DNA of 64,000 nt from Sambucus nigra. Taxonomy: Eukaryota; Streptophyta; Magnoliopsida; Dipsacales; Adoxaceae. The notes under the pieces are model-generated. The model ran no database searches and was not told the origin of the DNA. It saw only the letters and a program-made list of their open reading frames with translations. Location of the stretch: assembly GCA_949130495.1 (NCBI GenBank), contig OX422208.1:400017885-400081884 (forward strand). Reading direction: 5' to 3'. Both the position numbers and the translations under genes were made by a program. Positions 34,750 to 47,683 of this stretch are shown piece after piece; within the stretch, counting starts at the first letter, position 1, and each line of letters begins with the position of its first letter.

Positions 34750-36149
34750 TGTAACACCTCGAAAGGTGTTACTGACAAAAATATTGATAAATTAAAGAAC
34801 TTTTTTATAAAACAATACCATTTAGATTGATAATAAATTTGAGGAAACATAAATACATAAATTGAAACACCCTAAATCTTTGACTTACTTGAGTCTATAT
34901 TATTTAGGCGTTTCAACTAATTTGGATATTGTGTCAAAACATATTTTTTAGTACGAGCCTTCTCCTTGGTACATCTAACAATGTTACTCGACGACTCAGC
35001 ATACCTCGACTCTACTCAACGATATATCCGAGTAAAGGTATTCACGTGGGGTTGCACATTTGCACTTGACACATCAGGCACTCATGCATATATGGACTGA
35101 TATTATTTGGTTGTTTGCCTAAATATTTTCCAAAAGTGAAATTATATTAATTTTCTAAAAATAATTTTTTAAATAAAATTTGTATGAGTTTTGTTTAAAA
35201 TAATTTTTCTAGGTTAAAATAATTTTCGGAATTATTTTGAAGACTAGATTGAATGCTCCAAACAATTTTTTTATAAAATTCGAGTGAACATTTTTTATTC
35301 CCAATAGGCATTGTTTTGATTCGTCCTATACTTGCTAGTTGTCCGATTTCTTTTATCCCACTTAGAGCCTTACTACATGCTAAGAACAATTTTCCTATAT
35401 GTTAGTCTATAACTGTTAGACCATTAACTAGTGTATGGTCATAGCCTGTATTTCATCTTTTTAGTAATTTGATTTGTCACCAGTACCTTTGTTACATTTA
35501 CACGCTAGTGATGCCCACATAGGTGTAGTACCTGTTAGTTCTTGAGCTGTCCTATTAGACATGTCATTTTCGTCAATTAATTTTGATCTGTTAGAAGGCT
35601 TGATTTGACCAAGATATGGAACTGCCATGCACATTTGGCTAAGTAACCTTTGGTTTATAGTTGTTAGCCAATGTTTTCTAAGGAGACCTGCTACTTGATT
35701 TAAACCTTTAGATTTTAGGTTTCGTCTTATTACCTTAGGACTCATAGACCTGACAAATAGGAACTGTCACCTTTTATGAATCCTTACATATTAGGTACCG
35801 TCGAGATTTTATTGTCAGTCATAGTCTATAACTGGTATGGTTGAATAGGTGGCGTTGACTTGCTTTGATTTGACCCCTTAGGTGGATTCATTTTAACCGT
35901 TGGTTTATTAGAGATAGTGAATTTGGATTTTAGCACCAGCTATCAATAGATCCGTTGGAGAGGTTGTTACTAAAACCCTTTACCACCTTGATTATATCTT
36001 CTAGTGGTCTTAGGTTCCTGAGACTTTTATAGCCGACTTAAGTTGTGTGGGTTTTTAATAATCTGTTAATTAGTTTTAACTCGAATTAATCACAGCCTTA
36101 GATTAATAACTTTTAATCTAAACCCTTGATTTAAATGTTTCTAGAATAG

Positions 36150-37340
36150 TATTTTCTCGCCTATATAAACCACATTTGAGAGTTTATTGGAGTTAGAATT
36201 TTTGAGAGACTTTTCAGTCATATTTTCTAGAGCGAGAAACACAAGAAAGAGGGTCAGATTTTGTAGAGAAAAAAATATAGAGAATTAGAGATATATCTAA
36301 GAGTGAGATTGAATGTTATTTTACACACATTGTGTTTATTTCTACTTCATCTCATCTCATTTCAGTTTTTGTTTTTGTTTTTGGATTCTCAATGATCTTA
36401 CACATCATCTCATATTTTAGAGATTGAATTATTGTGTTATTGTAGAGATAATTTATGTGCTTTCATACTGAAATATTTTTTTACAAAAACTAGAATTCCT
36501 TAGGTTTTTAGATCCGAATTTTATTGAATATTTTTATGATCTAAATATTCTGGTTTTTGTGTCAGATGCTATATGATGTTTAAATCGGAATTTCTGCGGA
36601 TCTGTTTATTGAAAATCTTTTAAAGAACTGTTTTCTCATATTTGTGAAATTATTTGTAAAACACTTTCCTCATAAAAATGATAATATATTTTTGAGAGAT
36701 TAAGAACACATTTTTAAATGATTGAATAATCTTATTGTGTCTCCATGATAAGTGTTGTATGCATTTCTTAGAAAGAATGTTCATAAGATTGTTGATTGAA
36801 AATATATTTTTTTTAAGTTTTTATATAAAACTTATTTGCTTGATTACAAATGTGTTTTTGTTAAGTTTTTGTAGAAAACTTATATGCTTGAGATATCAAT
36901 TAAGTTCTTGCATGGTTTGCATTTAGAGCATATTCACTTCCACGTTTTGCACAACTAGTATGTTGTTGGGAGATTAGTTTTGACTGAGTTGGAATTCGTT
37001 AAAACAAGATACAAGGAGTTAAAGCAAGGAAACTTCCAGGGAGATTAAAGTGTCAGTATCAGAAATGCCGTTGAGGAAAAACCGAAAAGTTTTATGCTTG
37101 GGAGAAGAGATAGCTCGTGTAGGTATATATTTTTTGACTATTTTACTTAGGATCTTGCGTTGTATATTTGGGTGCTTGTAACTCTTGTAAAAAAAATTTA
37201 GTGGAATTTTTGTTTTGTGGCGTCGAGGTCACCGTGTATGTTTTCCCAATTTGGGTTTTTACCATGTAAAAAATCATACTTGTTAATCTTCTTTTCCTCA
37301 TCTTATTCTTTGTATGATTTAGATTACGATTGTTACATGA
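36150..37340 (+). mobile_element. copia-like LTR segment (promoter to U5)
   Basis: CCTATATAAACC at about 36,160 is a good TATA box, followed by a GAGAGAC/AAGAAAGAGGG leader. At 37,200-37,290 the text GGCGTCGAGGTCACC, then TTTTCCCAATTTGGG and TTACCATGTAAAAAATC, resembles the end of many plant copia LTRs ('...TTTTCCCCATTGGGTTTTCCACGTAAA'). It may end GATTGTTACA at about 37,339. Boundaries are uncertain. It is not a host promoter that I can link to any gene. Confidence 0.35.
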
Positions 37341-37599
37341 TTTAATTACTTGAATTAGAATAATTAATCATATGAGATATATTGTATTGTAGCATAATAA
37401 ATCAGATTGATATTAATTTGACTTTAGAATAAATCAGACTTAATTGATCTTAATTTTCGCATGTATTAGAATCTGATTAGTTGAATAATAAAGATTTTCT
37501 TGATTTGATTATATATATGTTATTAGAAAAACTTGCATGAAATCAGAGTATGTTCATTTGCGCGTATGGAGATTATTTCATGGGCGTATTCGGGAATTT

Positions 37600-39073
37600 C
37601 ATAAATAAAATGTCTCAGTTATATTAAAACGCAAATGCCCTTTTGCAAAACAATTTACAATAAATAGTGCGATACATTTAAATTTTGAAAATAAATATAC
37701 TGAGCCTTACTGACGGTCACAATCCCAACGATACCATAAATATCATCTCGTGTGAAATATAATAAAGTGTGGGGGATGAGCGAAAAACTCAGTAGCTCGT
37801 ATAAATTCTCCAAGTGTAACTACATATACTCATGTGTGCGTGCGTCATATAAAAAAGTGTATGCAATATGAACACTCAAACTACAATTCCAAAAATATAA
37901 TCGTCACCTATGATTTCACCGCAGCACTACAAAATCCAAGACCCGGTTTTAAAATTCCCGTCCCACTTCCCACAGTAAGGTATGGACTACCAACCACTAT
38001 CCTGTAAATTATCCTTGAAATAATTCAATGGCCACCCAAAATAAATAACATAACTTGGGCACATGACCCATCATGACATGGCATCACCACCATAAAAGCT
38101 TGGCATCACAACCATAGTAAAACTTGGCATACTCGCCAATCGGGGTCCATGGTCTAGTCTTTGGATGATAAACAAAATCGTAGCTGATTGCCAACCGCGT
38201 CCAGCAGGTGGTTTGGCTAAGGAATGACTATGCATTCTCCAAATCTAATCATAATATCATTCTCCCAATTAAAATTAATTTCATATTCAATTCCCATAAA
38301 TCAAGTTTTGATATTTTCTACCCATTTCTATAACCCAACATGCTCGTAAAATCAACTAGCTTCGTTACCCAAACTACAAGGTATGAAAATAACATATAGA
38401 AAATGGGTGCAAGAAAGAATATAATTTATGAGCATACAATACATAAAGATTCAACACATGGCATGGATATACAATTAATATTGAATAAGTATAGCACACT
38501 AAATTAACCACGGGAGAACGAAACTACTTCAATTGAGTTAAAATCCACCATTGTAGGCCTGTTTTGAAAACTCAGAAAAATCAGATCCAATAATTATCCA
38601 AATTACCAATCATACTTCAGATTTAGATTCTATACAAAAAATTAGGTCGAGGTATGTTTGATTTTTCCTCAAATCTCATCCGAAAGCACTCAAAAAGAAG
38701 ATTTAAACACTCCAAATTGGCTCTTCTAATTCCGCTTATTTTTTACTCTTTTGATTTTGTTTTTGTCCTTTGTTTTTCATCTCCCTTTCCTTATAATCAT
38801 CCATAATATTCCTTATATAACATCTCTCTCAAACCCTATCTTGGACCCTAATCTAATGTATATTACTATATTTCCCTTTAATTTAAAATTACCTACTTTA
38901 CATATTTAACCCATCACAAAATGTCCAAAAGACAATTCAATTTGAATTAAATATTCGATTCGTTTCAAATGAAAATAAATATAATATTAATATCCCGATC
39001 AATAAAATAATAATATTATAAAAATCTTATACAATATTCATAAATAAAGCCCTCAAAACTACGGGGTATGACA
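37600..39073 (-). mobile_element. chromovirus-type LTR portion
   Basis: On the minus strand it starts TGTCATACCCCGTAG at 39,073, a common chromovirus LTR start. TTATATAAGG lies at about 38,815 (TATA), just after a TAGGGTTTGAGAGAG-like phrase. It is the right part of the 4.3 kb insert. No internal region of its own was found. Confidence 0.55.
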
Positions 39074-39686
39074 GACATTTCATTGACTATCTCATTACTG
39101 TTAACACGGTGTTAGTTAGAAGTGCTAATTAATCCCATCAATATTATCCCTGAACTAGTTTGTACACGTGGTGGAATACCAACAATCATGTTTATCCCAC
39201 CTACACACATGAGGGAAATATGTAATATGACACCTTTATCGTACCGTAACAAACCCATAATTATGTGCCTATTGGAATGTAATAGGCGTAACTCCTTGAC
39301 CTATAAAGGCAATCCTTCTATTCCACTAGAGGCGCTCTCACATAACGACCTATAAATAGCACACAATCCCACATAATAAGGGATCTAGAAAATATTCTAC
39401 CTAACGTCCATACGAAAAATCCTAGAGAGAACTTTGAGATCTTGTATCCATTCCCTTCATGGATAGTGCCCATTCAAATACATAAAATCTGCACTGCACC
39501 AGTGGACATAGGCATCACATTTGGATGAACCATGTTAATCTTTAGTTTCCTACTTTATCTCCCATCCCTCTCGATTCATTCCAAATTGGCAAGTTAGTGG
39601 TGATAATTTCTTTGTTTGTTGTAGCTTATTATTAGTATATTATAGCCAAGGACCAAAAATTCATATACTAGTTTTAGACGATAGAA
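39074..39686 (+). mobile_element. left Tat LTR, second part
   Basis: GACATTTCATTGACTATCTC onwards aligns with 43,905-44,516 to the LTR end (CACATAATAAGGGATCTA and GTGGACATAGGCA words), then meets the primer site at 39,688. Confidence 0.85.
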
Positions 39687-39687
39687 A

Positions 39688-39706
39688 ATTGCATCATCTG
39701 TGGAAA
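39688..39706 (+). other. Tat primer binding site
   Basis: ATTGCATCATCTGTGGAAA, a worn form of the Tat-lineage site TTGGCGCCGTCTGTGGGAA, directly after the left LTR. Confidence 0.65.
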
Positions 39707-39969
39707 ATCGACAAGACATTTGTAATTTCCTGTCGTTATTGATTCACTAATCCCTTTTTTATTTTTGTAAAAATCCCCTAATCCCTTTTCCCCGATCTCT
39801 TATTCATCCCATTATTCTATTAATTTCTTTTGGGATGCGCTTTATCTTCCACATCCACGATATTCTATTTTCTTCAAATTCTGGGAAATAGGAGAAAACC
39901 TAGAAAGTAGTCGTGTAGTAGAGGTATATCCTCCCTTAACACCTGTTAATATGGGTAACCTATAGGGAA

Positions 39970-41306
39970 TCTTATTAAACCTTACTAGAGGGCAGGAGGT
40001 AATGTTGGAAATCGTAAAGAAGTTAACACAGGCATTCTTAGCTGGGCAGGGCAGGTCTGAAGTAGATCATGTCACCACAACCGGGGGAGAGCAATTTAAC
40101 AGTAGGGGTGAAATATTGCCTCATGCCCTTACAAAGAGAGGTTATAATCCTACCACGCCCGAGCACTGTAAAACTCAAGAAGGCTGAGTTTAGGTTCATA
40201 AGATGAGGGAAGTATATCCAGGTACTCTAGATCATAAGATGATAGGTCATATCTCCCAGGGTTTGTCTCTTCCCTCGAAATAGCTGGTTATGATGATGAA
40301 CAAACGTTCTCCGAGGAGGGGTAGAATGTATTGGAAAGGATGAGCAGAGGATCTTTGTTTGATTATTTGGGCCCACGAGCAGTAAGAGGGAAACATCATA
40401 GAGAGCCAAGGGGGCCTAGAGAACACAGAGAATAGCCAAGGAGGTAAATCATAACAAGAACAAAATTCTTGACAAAATTTAGGACGAGCGTACGAGGATC
40501 GACCTAAATCAAGAAGACTTCCCAGGAAAATAGATCATTAGAAAGTCGAGGTTGATCAGGCAAGTCCATTACAGTTAAAATTGAGAAGATGACCAGGCCT
40601 GGAATAGGTTAATTAAATGTTTATAAGATCGCTTGGGAGTGATTGAGAAAGCAAATGATCCCTTATAAAGAGGTTTTTTGAAAGGGCATCCATTCACTCC
40701 ATCCATTTCGGGATATCCTACGCCAATAAAGCTCAAGTCGCAAGTCATAATCCTAAGGTACATTCGTAAAACTGACCCAGTATTGCACGTGGAGTAATAC
40801 CAAGAAGCTTCCAACATCTATTCAGTTATTAAAGAGATATGTTGCCTAGAATTTCCCAGTATGATCATAGGTTCGACACAGAACTTGTATAACGATTTTT
40901 TGCGGGGTAGATCTCTAACTTTCATTATCTAACTAATATCTTCATCAGTAATTTCTACTTCAGATCCAATCCTAGTAAGAGTGTGGCTCATCTGCTAAGC
41001 ATCCGTCAGAAAGTCAATGAGATGACCCACAAATTCATAACTCGCTTCGATAATAAGAAGCTGGAGGTGGTCGATTATGATGAGAATACGGTAATCACTG
41101 CACTGATGGGTGGTTTACTTATTGGGAAGTTGTATTGGGCACGGTGTAAGGATCCACCTAGGATGATGACAGAGTTTTTGGCCAAAGAAGGAAAGATTAT
41201 GAATGCCGAGGAGGATATGGCTATCAAGGAGTCGATCAATTTCAAGGCTAATACTAGCAAGAGTACAAAAAATAAAGAGCCAAAAGATAAAAAAGATGAT
41301 AAGTAG
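39970..41306 (+). pseudogene. Tat gag
   Basis: Early remnant at 40,002-40,184. The core starts at about 40,680 with FTPSISGYPTPIKLKSQ (family: 'PFTxxIxxxPLPxKFKxP'). The best frame, 40,983-41,306, reads AHLLSIRQKVNEMTHKFITR and continues through VITALMGGL and EGKIMNAEEDMAIKE, matching 'LxxIRQxxxESLRxYVxRF', 'FxSGL' and 'AxKYxNAED'. The Lys-rich tail is normal for gag. Stops occur between the parts. Confidence 0.8.
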
Positions 41307-41359
41307 AAGCAATACGATGAGTATACCCCTTTTGATTATTTTGGTTCCCAATATATAAT

Positions 41360-42745
41360 AAGGATATTAAAGGCTAACAGGATGGGTAGCTGCACTGAAT
41401 AAATTTGTTGCAAGATCTACTAACAAGTGTCTTCCATTCTTCAAGGTGCTACGAAAGACCTTGAATGGAACAACGAGTGTGAGGATCCATTCTGAGAATT
41501 TAAGTGATATTTGGGCTCTCCACCATTACTATCGAGGCCAGTTTTGGGCAAGAATATTTATTTGTATTTGGATGTATCTGAGTCAGCAGTCAGTACAACA
41601 TCGGCCCGATAAGAAGAAATTGCTCGCAACCTGGAGCAAATGAAAAAGTTGTTCAAATAAGGTAACTTAATTGATGAAAACTTTGAAAATGAACCTCCAG
41701 TATAGTAATTATTAGTAGATGGTTCGTCGTGCACCACTGGAAATGGAGTAGGCTTGATAATTACAATACCGAATGGTGTGTCGTTGTGGAGTACGTCCTT
41801 AGGTTTCACTTTGAGGCCTCCAATAACGAGGCAGAGTATGAAGCACTCATAGTAGGATTTCAGTTAGCTTCATCTCTAGGCACCTAACAACTACAGTACA
41901 CTAACTCTCAAATCAAATAAACCAATCCCTAAGTATTTATGAGGCAATAGAAAAATCCATCGCAAAATACCTAGTCGTGGCGGTGGACTACTTCTATAAA
42001 TGGGTAAAGGTCGACCCCTAGTGGAGAGGCCATACGTGAAGGTATTTAACTTAATCGGGAAGAACATCATTTATCGTTATGGGATGACATACGCCTTTAT
42101 CACTGACCATGACATTCAATTCAATAACCAAGAGTTTGAAGACTATTGCATATGCTCCACAATCTAAAAACTGCACTCAATACCAGACCACCCACAGTGT
42201 CACGAACAAACAGAAGTAACTAATAAAACCTTACTAGATGGAATGAAGAAAAGGATGGACGACGCCAAGAGGAATTGGATAAATGAGCCCCAGAGTGTCC
42301 TCTAGGCATACAAAACAATGTCAAGAACAACAATGGGAGGGACCCCCAATATGTTAGCTTTTGGAACAGAGGCGGTAGTCCTAATAAAAATTGGTCTGCC
42401 TAGTCATTGCGTCTTCAATTTTAACTCACCACGGATAAACCTGATGAGAATATTGGATCTGGACTTAGTAGAAGAACTTAGAGAACACGTAAAACTTCAA
42501 GTGGTAGCATACCAATAACGAACTGCTTTATTTTTTCAAGAAAAAAATATAAACCGAGCATTTTAAAAGAGGGAGGCCATTTAGTAAAATAAGGGCATCT
42601 AAAAGTGGAACAAGATGAAACCTAATTATCACGGTTCATACAGAGTATGTATCATTATGCGACCAAAAACTAATCGAATTGAAACCTTGGAAGAAGAGCA
42701 ATTTAAGAATCTATGGAATGATGAACACCTAAGGAAATACAAATA
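41360..42745 (+). pseudogene. Tat pol remnant: RT end, RNase H and integrase
   Basis: At 41,375-41,460 the translation RWVAALNKFVARSTNKCLPF is the end of Tat RT, followed by YLGSPPLLSRPVLGKNIYLY. RNase H begins LLVDGSSCTTGNGVGLII at about 41,715. Integrase begins YLVVAVDYFYKWVKVDP at about 41,970 and continues in shifted frames with SRTTMGGTPNMLAFGTEAVV and LIKIGLPS (42,318-42,400), equivalent to 'TxxSTGxTPFxLxYGTEAVIPVEIGLPS'. Gag runs directly into the RT end, so protease and most of RT are deleted at about 41,306-41,360. Many stops follow. Confidence 0.8.
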
Positions 42746-43764
42746 GTAGTGGCATTGAACGAGTTAAAATAAAAAAAATGTTGTCATTTCAAGTTTTATG
42801 GGAAATGTTCAAGAAGCCTAGGCCGAAGACATCTCAGTGGCATTCACAACCAAAACTAAACTTCATGTATGACCTCGTCTTTGAACAGACCACGAATAGG
42901 ATGTTTAACCTCTTATATGACCTCGTCTTCGAACAGGTCATGAACAAGAAGTTTACCAAACCTGGGAAATCTGTTATGGTCATGTTGATAATAAGATCCG
43001 ACCATAACTTACTAATGTGGGGATATATCTCACATATTAGGTCATCTTAGGTAACCAACATAGTCAGAATGAAAAAATCCATCCATACGACCAATAAGTT
43101 GGGATAAGCATGGGTTGAACCTAGGAAATGACAACATAGGTTTCGTCTAAAATTTTTACGTAGTAAGGCATATCATGTGAGAAATATCCGATCACATGAT
43201 CATAAGACTCAACTACTAGCAGACCCATTCTTAATAAGTTTAAAGACGACTGAGAAAAGCCTTAACTTTAAAGGAAAACAAGGATAAACTACGAAGGATC
43301 GTTGGTTATGGTAGAAATGGAGTGGATTTCAGTTAAAGAAGATGGAAGGTTTAAAGGTTGCAGTTTTCTCTATAAACATGTTCGAGGGAAGAAGACAATT
43401 TTAAAAAGGTGAAATATTTTTTAAATCAATATTTATACCCTCTAAGAAGTAATAGTTACGAGAGGCAGCGCATGACGTCATGTGTAGGGAAGATAAGTGA
43501 CGCTTGGGGGCTAACGCAGGATGCCCCAAGCACACGCATCGTAATGACGCCTAACACACTTTCATGCCAACTTTTGAAGAAAAACTCACAATTCAACCTG
43601 ACTGGTGTGCACCGAGGAGCTTTAAGTATGACAATAAAGAAGATGATGGCATTCTCGTATTAACACTTTACTCATTCATTTCACCTAGCAACTACTTCAA
43701 AACCCCAATACTCCAAAGAACTCAGTTACAAGTTCCAGTCATAATTAAAGTCTTGGGGGCTTTA
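42746..43764 (+). other. Tat 3' noncoding region with short duplication and PPT
   Basis: Contains a tandem duplication of about 50 bp (two copies of TATGACCTCGTCTT-GAACAG at about 42,867 and 42,918) and ends with the polypurine tract AAAGTCTTGGGGGC at 43,748-43,760. No gene is supported here. Confidence 0.6.
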
Positions 43765-44516
43765 TTATACCCTAAATATGGGACACCTTGTGGGCCTTTC
43801 AAAAGGTGACATGTTTGCTCAATAAGGGAAGAAAATGAGGTTGACACTGAATCGATCGGCTTGAAGCAATGAGGTCGGAATAGGTATAAATGTTCTCAAC
43901 CATGCCATTTTATTGACTGTCTCATTATTATTAACACGATGCTAGGTAGTAGTGTTAATTAACCCCGTCAATACCTGCCTTGTACCAGTTTGCACACATG
44001 GGAGGATACCAGTAGTCATGTTTATCCCACATGCACAAGTGAGGGAAATATGTATTATTCCACCTTTATCATGATGTAATAAACTCATAATTATATGTCT
44101 ATTGGAATGTAAAAAGGTGTAACTGCCAGACCTATAAAATCACTTAACTTGTCCCACTACACTTTCTCTTATATAACAATCAATAAATAACACCCGATCC
44201 CACATAATAAGGGATCTAAAAAATATTCTACCTAATGTCCACACGCCATATCTTAGAGAAAACTTTGAGTGATTGTATCCTTTCCTTTCATGGCTATTTT
44301 CCATTGAAATACATACGACTTTCACTGCACCTGTGGACATAGGCACCGCATTAGGATGAATTACATTAATATCTATTTTTTTCTTTATCTCTCATCTCTC
44401 TCGATTAATCCCAAATTATCAAGTTGGTAGTGATAATTTCATTATTTATTGTTGCTTATTATTAGTATATTATAGATAAGGCCCACAAATCCATATACTT
44501 TTTTTAGTCAATAACA
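43765..44516 (+). mobile_element. right Tat LTR
   Basis: TTATACCCTAAATATGGGAC to ATAACA, about 752 bp. It is uninterrupted and serves as the reference for the split left LTR. Confidence 0.85.
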
Positions 44517-46590
44517 CTCGTAGTTACTTTTGGGAGATTTGGAATTTAATATTTGACTTAATATATTGGGTTTTAAGCCCATTGGGTTGGTTTGTAACTT
44601 GGGAAGAGTTTTAGACCATTCATAATGTTATTTGGGTTCATTGGGTTGGAGCATAGGTTGGTCCCAAGGAAAATTTCTTGAGAAGTAGTTTTATAAGGTT
44701 AGATGACTAAACCTAAAACACATTTGGATCATGGGAGAAACCCTAGGAGGCTAAAGAGGGAAGAGGCACTCAAGGGAAAGAAGATTTGGGAATTTAAGGC
44801 TTGAATACTTATATTTGGCCTAAGGCAAGTCTGCATTATTTAAGAATCTAATTGGGATTATGTTATAGTAGTAGGAATTCATTGGATTCTGAACTAATAT
44901 ATTGATATCTTGATTTTAATCTTATAAAAACTGATTTTAGAAATTGTTTAATTGATAAGTTAAACCTTAATATCTTGATTTTTCAGTAGGATAATTTATT
45001 ATCAAATCCTCTGATTTAAACTTTCGAATCTAAGTGAAATTATTATACTATGAATCATTTTAATTAATTATTTAAAATCCGCTTGTTTAATTCATATATT
45101 GAAACCAATCTGAGATTAAATTGTTAGAAATATGAACCTAGAGTTCTTAAGCTTAGAATCTAAAATTGGTATCTAAATCTTTAATAAATCATCTAAGATT
45201 TGTATAGATAGCTTAAATAGTGATATATTATTGTTTTTAGGCCATATTTTGGCGTAATTGTGGTAGTAGAACTTTGGTTCAGGACGTTAAGGGCGGATTC
45301 AGAGTTTGGGTTCATAATAGTGGACCGAGGGTTTAAGAAAGATGTGTTTCTAAGGGTTGGGATGCGCACGGTAGCATTTTGAGGGCGGGCGTGGGTATTT
45401 TACATTTTAGAATTATTGATAACTAAATTACGAACACATGGGGCACTGGTTTTGTAGTATTTGGATTTTTATTGAATTTCTTATGAATATTTTACCAATG
45501 GTGTACAAGGTTGAAATTCTGGGTTGGTGATTTTAAGTTTGGGCTTTGTGTTGTGTTTTGTTGGTTAGGGTATTGATTGGGGAGTTATTTTAGGTTTGAA
45601 ATCAATTGAGATGACTTTATAGACAGTAGTTTTGAGTACAGGAACCAAGCTTAAGGAGATAAAGATTTGAATCGAAGTTTGCTAAGTCACTTTAATCATA
45701 TATGAGGTGAGGATGGGGTGGTGACGCACGGAGTATGCTAGCAGTTGTTCTAGAATGATTCTTATGGCCGTTATAAGAGACAAAACCTTGACTTTGAGAG
45801 ACTTTAGAGTTTGAGATAATAATATATAATTTAATGTGCAAATAGTATTACAAGACTTTGTGTTTAACCCAGTTGAGTAGGGTTTTATATTTGTTTGCTT
45901 GACCCGATTTCATAGGGAAATACTTGTTTACTAGATTATATGTAAAAGTATACCATGGTGTGTGAGTCTCATGGAATAATTATTATGGGTTAAATCCTTT
46001 ATGGGGATGGTATGACGACGACCGTAATGGTACTCCAGTGATAGAAATGAGCTTTACCTAGGTCATTTTTCCTTAGACATTACTCGCTGACGTACATGTA
46101 TTATCTCGTGGTGATAAGATGGAGGGATACTTTATATAGCTTGGGTATGGAGCCATATTATTGGTGTGAAGGCATAATTATTATTATCCCTTGTTGATGT
46201 TTTGGGGTTGTAGGTGCAGGATAACCTATAACTTTACTAGTATGCACAAGTGGTCCCCGAAGGCGTAAGCATTCATTATGTGAGGGACATTTAAATTGTA
46301 CATGTCATGGATTGTACTTATATGTGGATGTTAAACATAAATATTTCCTTCCTCTTACTTTAAGTAATTTTGTGTTGTAGTATTTAAGTTGGTCGTACCG
46401 GTTTATATACTATAGTAGAGATGTATATGATTCAGACTAGAAAAGTATACTATAGACATATGACTTGGGATTTATATAACAACTATATGGCAGAGGTATA
46501 TACTACTTTAGTAGAATGAGATGTCTCCAGTACATTTAAATACTTGAGACGCGTTTTTAGTAACCTATCTAGATACTGTTAGAGATAAGT
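44517..46590 (+). mobile_element. long gypsy LTR, middle segment
   Basis: Resumes with CTCGTAGTTACTTTTGGG. Around 44,690-44,760 there is an LTR transcription-start-like passage (TTTATAAGGTTAG, then GGAGAAACCCTAGG). No ORF is supported. It ends at TAAGT (46,586-46,590), where element C is inserted. Confidence 0.45.
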
Positions 46591-47627
46591 TGTAAGGAGA
46601 TATTTTATAAATGTTCGTTCGCAATTGAGTATGCCGTACACCGCTAGAAACATCGAAGAATGTCCAAGATCACACATACATCAAAGACGGATCCGAATAT
46701 CAAGTTTTTCAACATTCAAGCCTCCGCGAGATAAATTCGGTAAAGGTTGTGTTTTAATTTCTTAACATTTCACTTAGAGTATTGGGATATTTTTTATCAA
46801 ATATTTTCGAAGTGTTGGAGCGAAATTTTTAAGTTTTTTATCAAAAATATTTTTCTAATTAGTGAGGCGAATTTTTGAAATAAAAAGGAAAATTTTATTT
46901 TTTAATCTCGTTCGAGAGACAGTTGCTCTCGTTCGAGCGATATACTGATGTCACGCGAAGTCGTTTGAACGATACGTGTCATCGTTTGAGCGACACTGAT
47001 ATCTCGTTCGAGCAACGTGCTACCTTAGATTTTCCATAAATTGGTTATTCCAACCTCATTTTTTATTAGAAGACCTGAGAATTTTCAAGAGACCAAACTT
47101 CTTTGGCATAATACATTATCTTCTCACTTTTAGGATTTTAATCCTTTGTTTTCAATTCACAAATCATCCCAATAGTTTATGTGAGTTATTTTGGAACCCA
47201 AGAACACATCTTGTGTCAAGTTTCTCTTGTAGAGAGGTTGTCTACTGTTGATCTAAGTTCTCTTGATGGGAGTATTGGGCTGACTACGACTGCGTGTCAA
47301 TAGGGAGTGCTTGTGGGTATTCTTGGGTTGAATTGCAATTGCGATTCTGGCTGACTCTAGGCTACGGTCTATATGGGTTTTCTGCGATTAACTCATTGCG
47401 AATTTCATTGTAAGTATTATAGTGAACTGAAGGTTTTACCCGAAAGGTTTTTTTTCTTGAAATCTATGAGCTAGTTATTTGTGTTTATTGGTTTGACACA
47501 AGCACGTAGTTGTTTGTTTAGAGGCTGATTTAATTTGATTTAAAAATTGACTCTATTTAAATAATTTTGAATTGGGAATTTGCGAATTTCTTCAAATTAG
47601 TATCACACCAGTGCATTGCATTTTACA
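46591..47627 (+). mobile_element. 5' LTR of element C
   Basis: TGTAAGGAGATATTTT to GCATTTTACA, 1037 bp. TATA-like CCATAAATT at about 47,034. It aligns with 51,189-52,212 throughout. Terminal TG...CA. Confidence 0.9.
46907..47016 (+). promoter_or_regulatory. near-palindrome array upstream of LTR TATA
   Basis: Five units: CTCGTTCGAGAGAC, CTCGTTCGAGCGA, GTCGTTTGAACGA, ATCGTTTGAGCGAC and CTCGTTCGAGCAAC. The interval between starts is about 20-32 bp. They end 20 bp before the TATA-like site. Confidence 0.75.
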
Positions 47628-47641
47628 AATTGGAATCATAG
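47628..47641 (+). other. primer binding site of element C
   Basis: AATTGGAATCATAG directly after the LTR, a variant of TGGTATCAGAGC. Confidence 0.65.
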
Positions 47642-47683
47642 TAGGTTACTCAAATTTACCGAGTATTCCTTTTTTCTACAAAA

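Larger units (their letters stand above)
34750..39073. mobile_element. 4.3 kb LTR-type insert in the Tat LTR, composite
   Basis: Bounded by TGTAACACCTCG on the left and CTACGGGGTATGACA on the right, with an exact 5-bp duplication GACAT at 34,745-34,749 and 39,074-39,078. The right Tat LTR shows the uninterrupted sequence. TG...CA ends and a 5-bp duplication fit an LTR retroelement. The right 1.4 kb is LTR-like in minus orientation, whereas the middle reads as LTR-like in plus orientation, and the two ends do not align as an LTR pair. It may be a long solo LTR (minus) that later received another LTR. No coding region is visible. Confidence 0.7.
34597..44516 (+). mobile_element. Tat-type gypsy retrotransposon
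   Basis: Two LTRs of about 0.75 kb (left split: 34,597-34,749 plus 39,074-39,686; right 43,765-44,516), a Tat primer site, gag, the end of RT, RNase H, integrase and a polypurine tract, all on the plus strand. Possible target duplications are CTCTT (34,594-34,598) and CTCGT (44,517-44,521). Protease and most of RT are missing. It sits inside a long gypsy LTR and is itself interrupted by the 4.3 kb insert. Confidence 0.85.

Noticed and set aside
36150..36320. Host gene promoter (CCTATATAAACC)
   Set aside because: It lies within a mobile insert, is followed by LTR-like U5 text and not by a coding region, and no ORF of useful length begins downstream.
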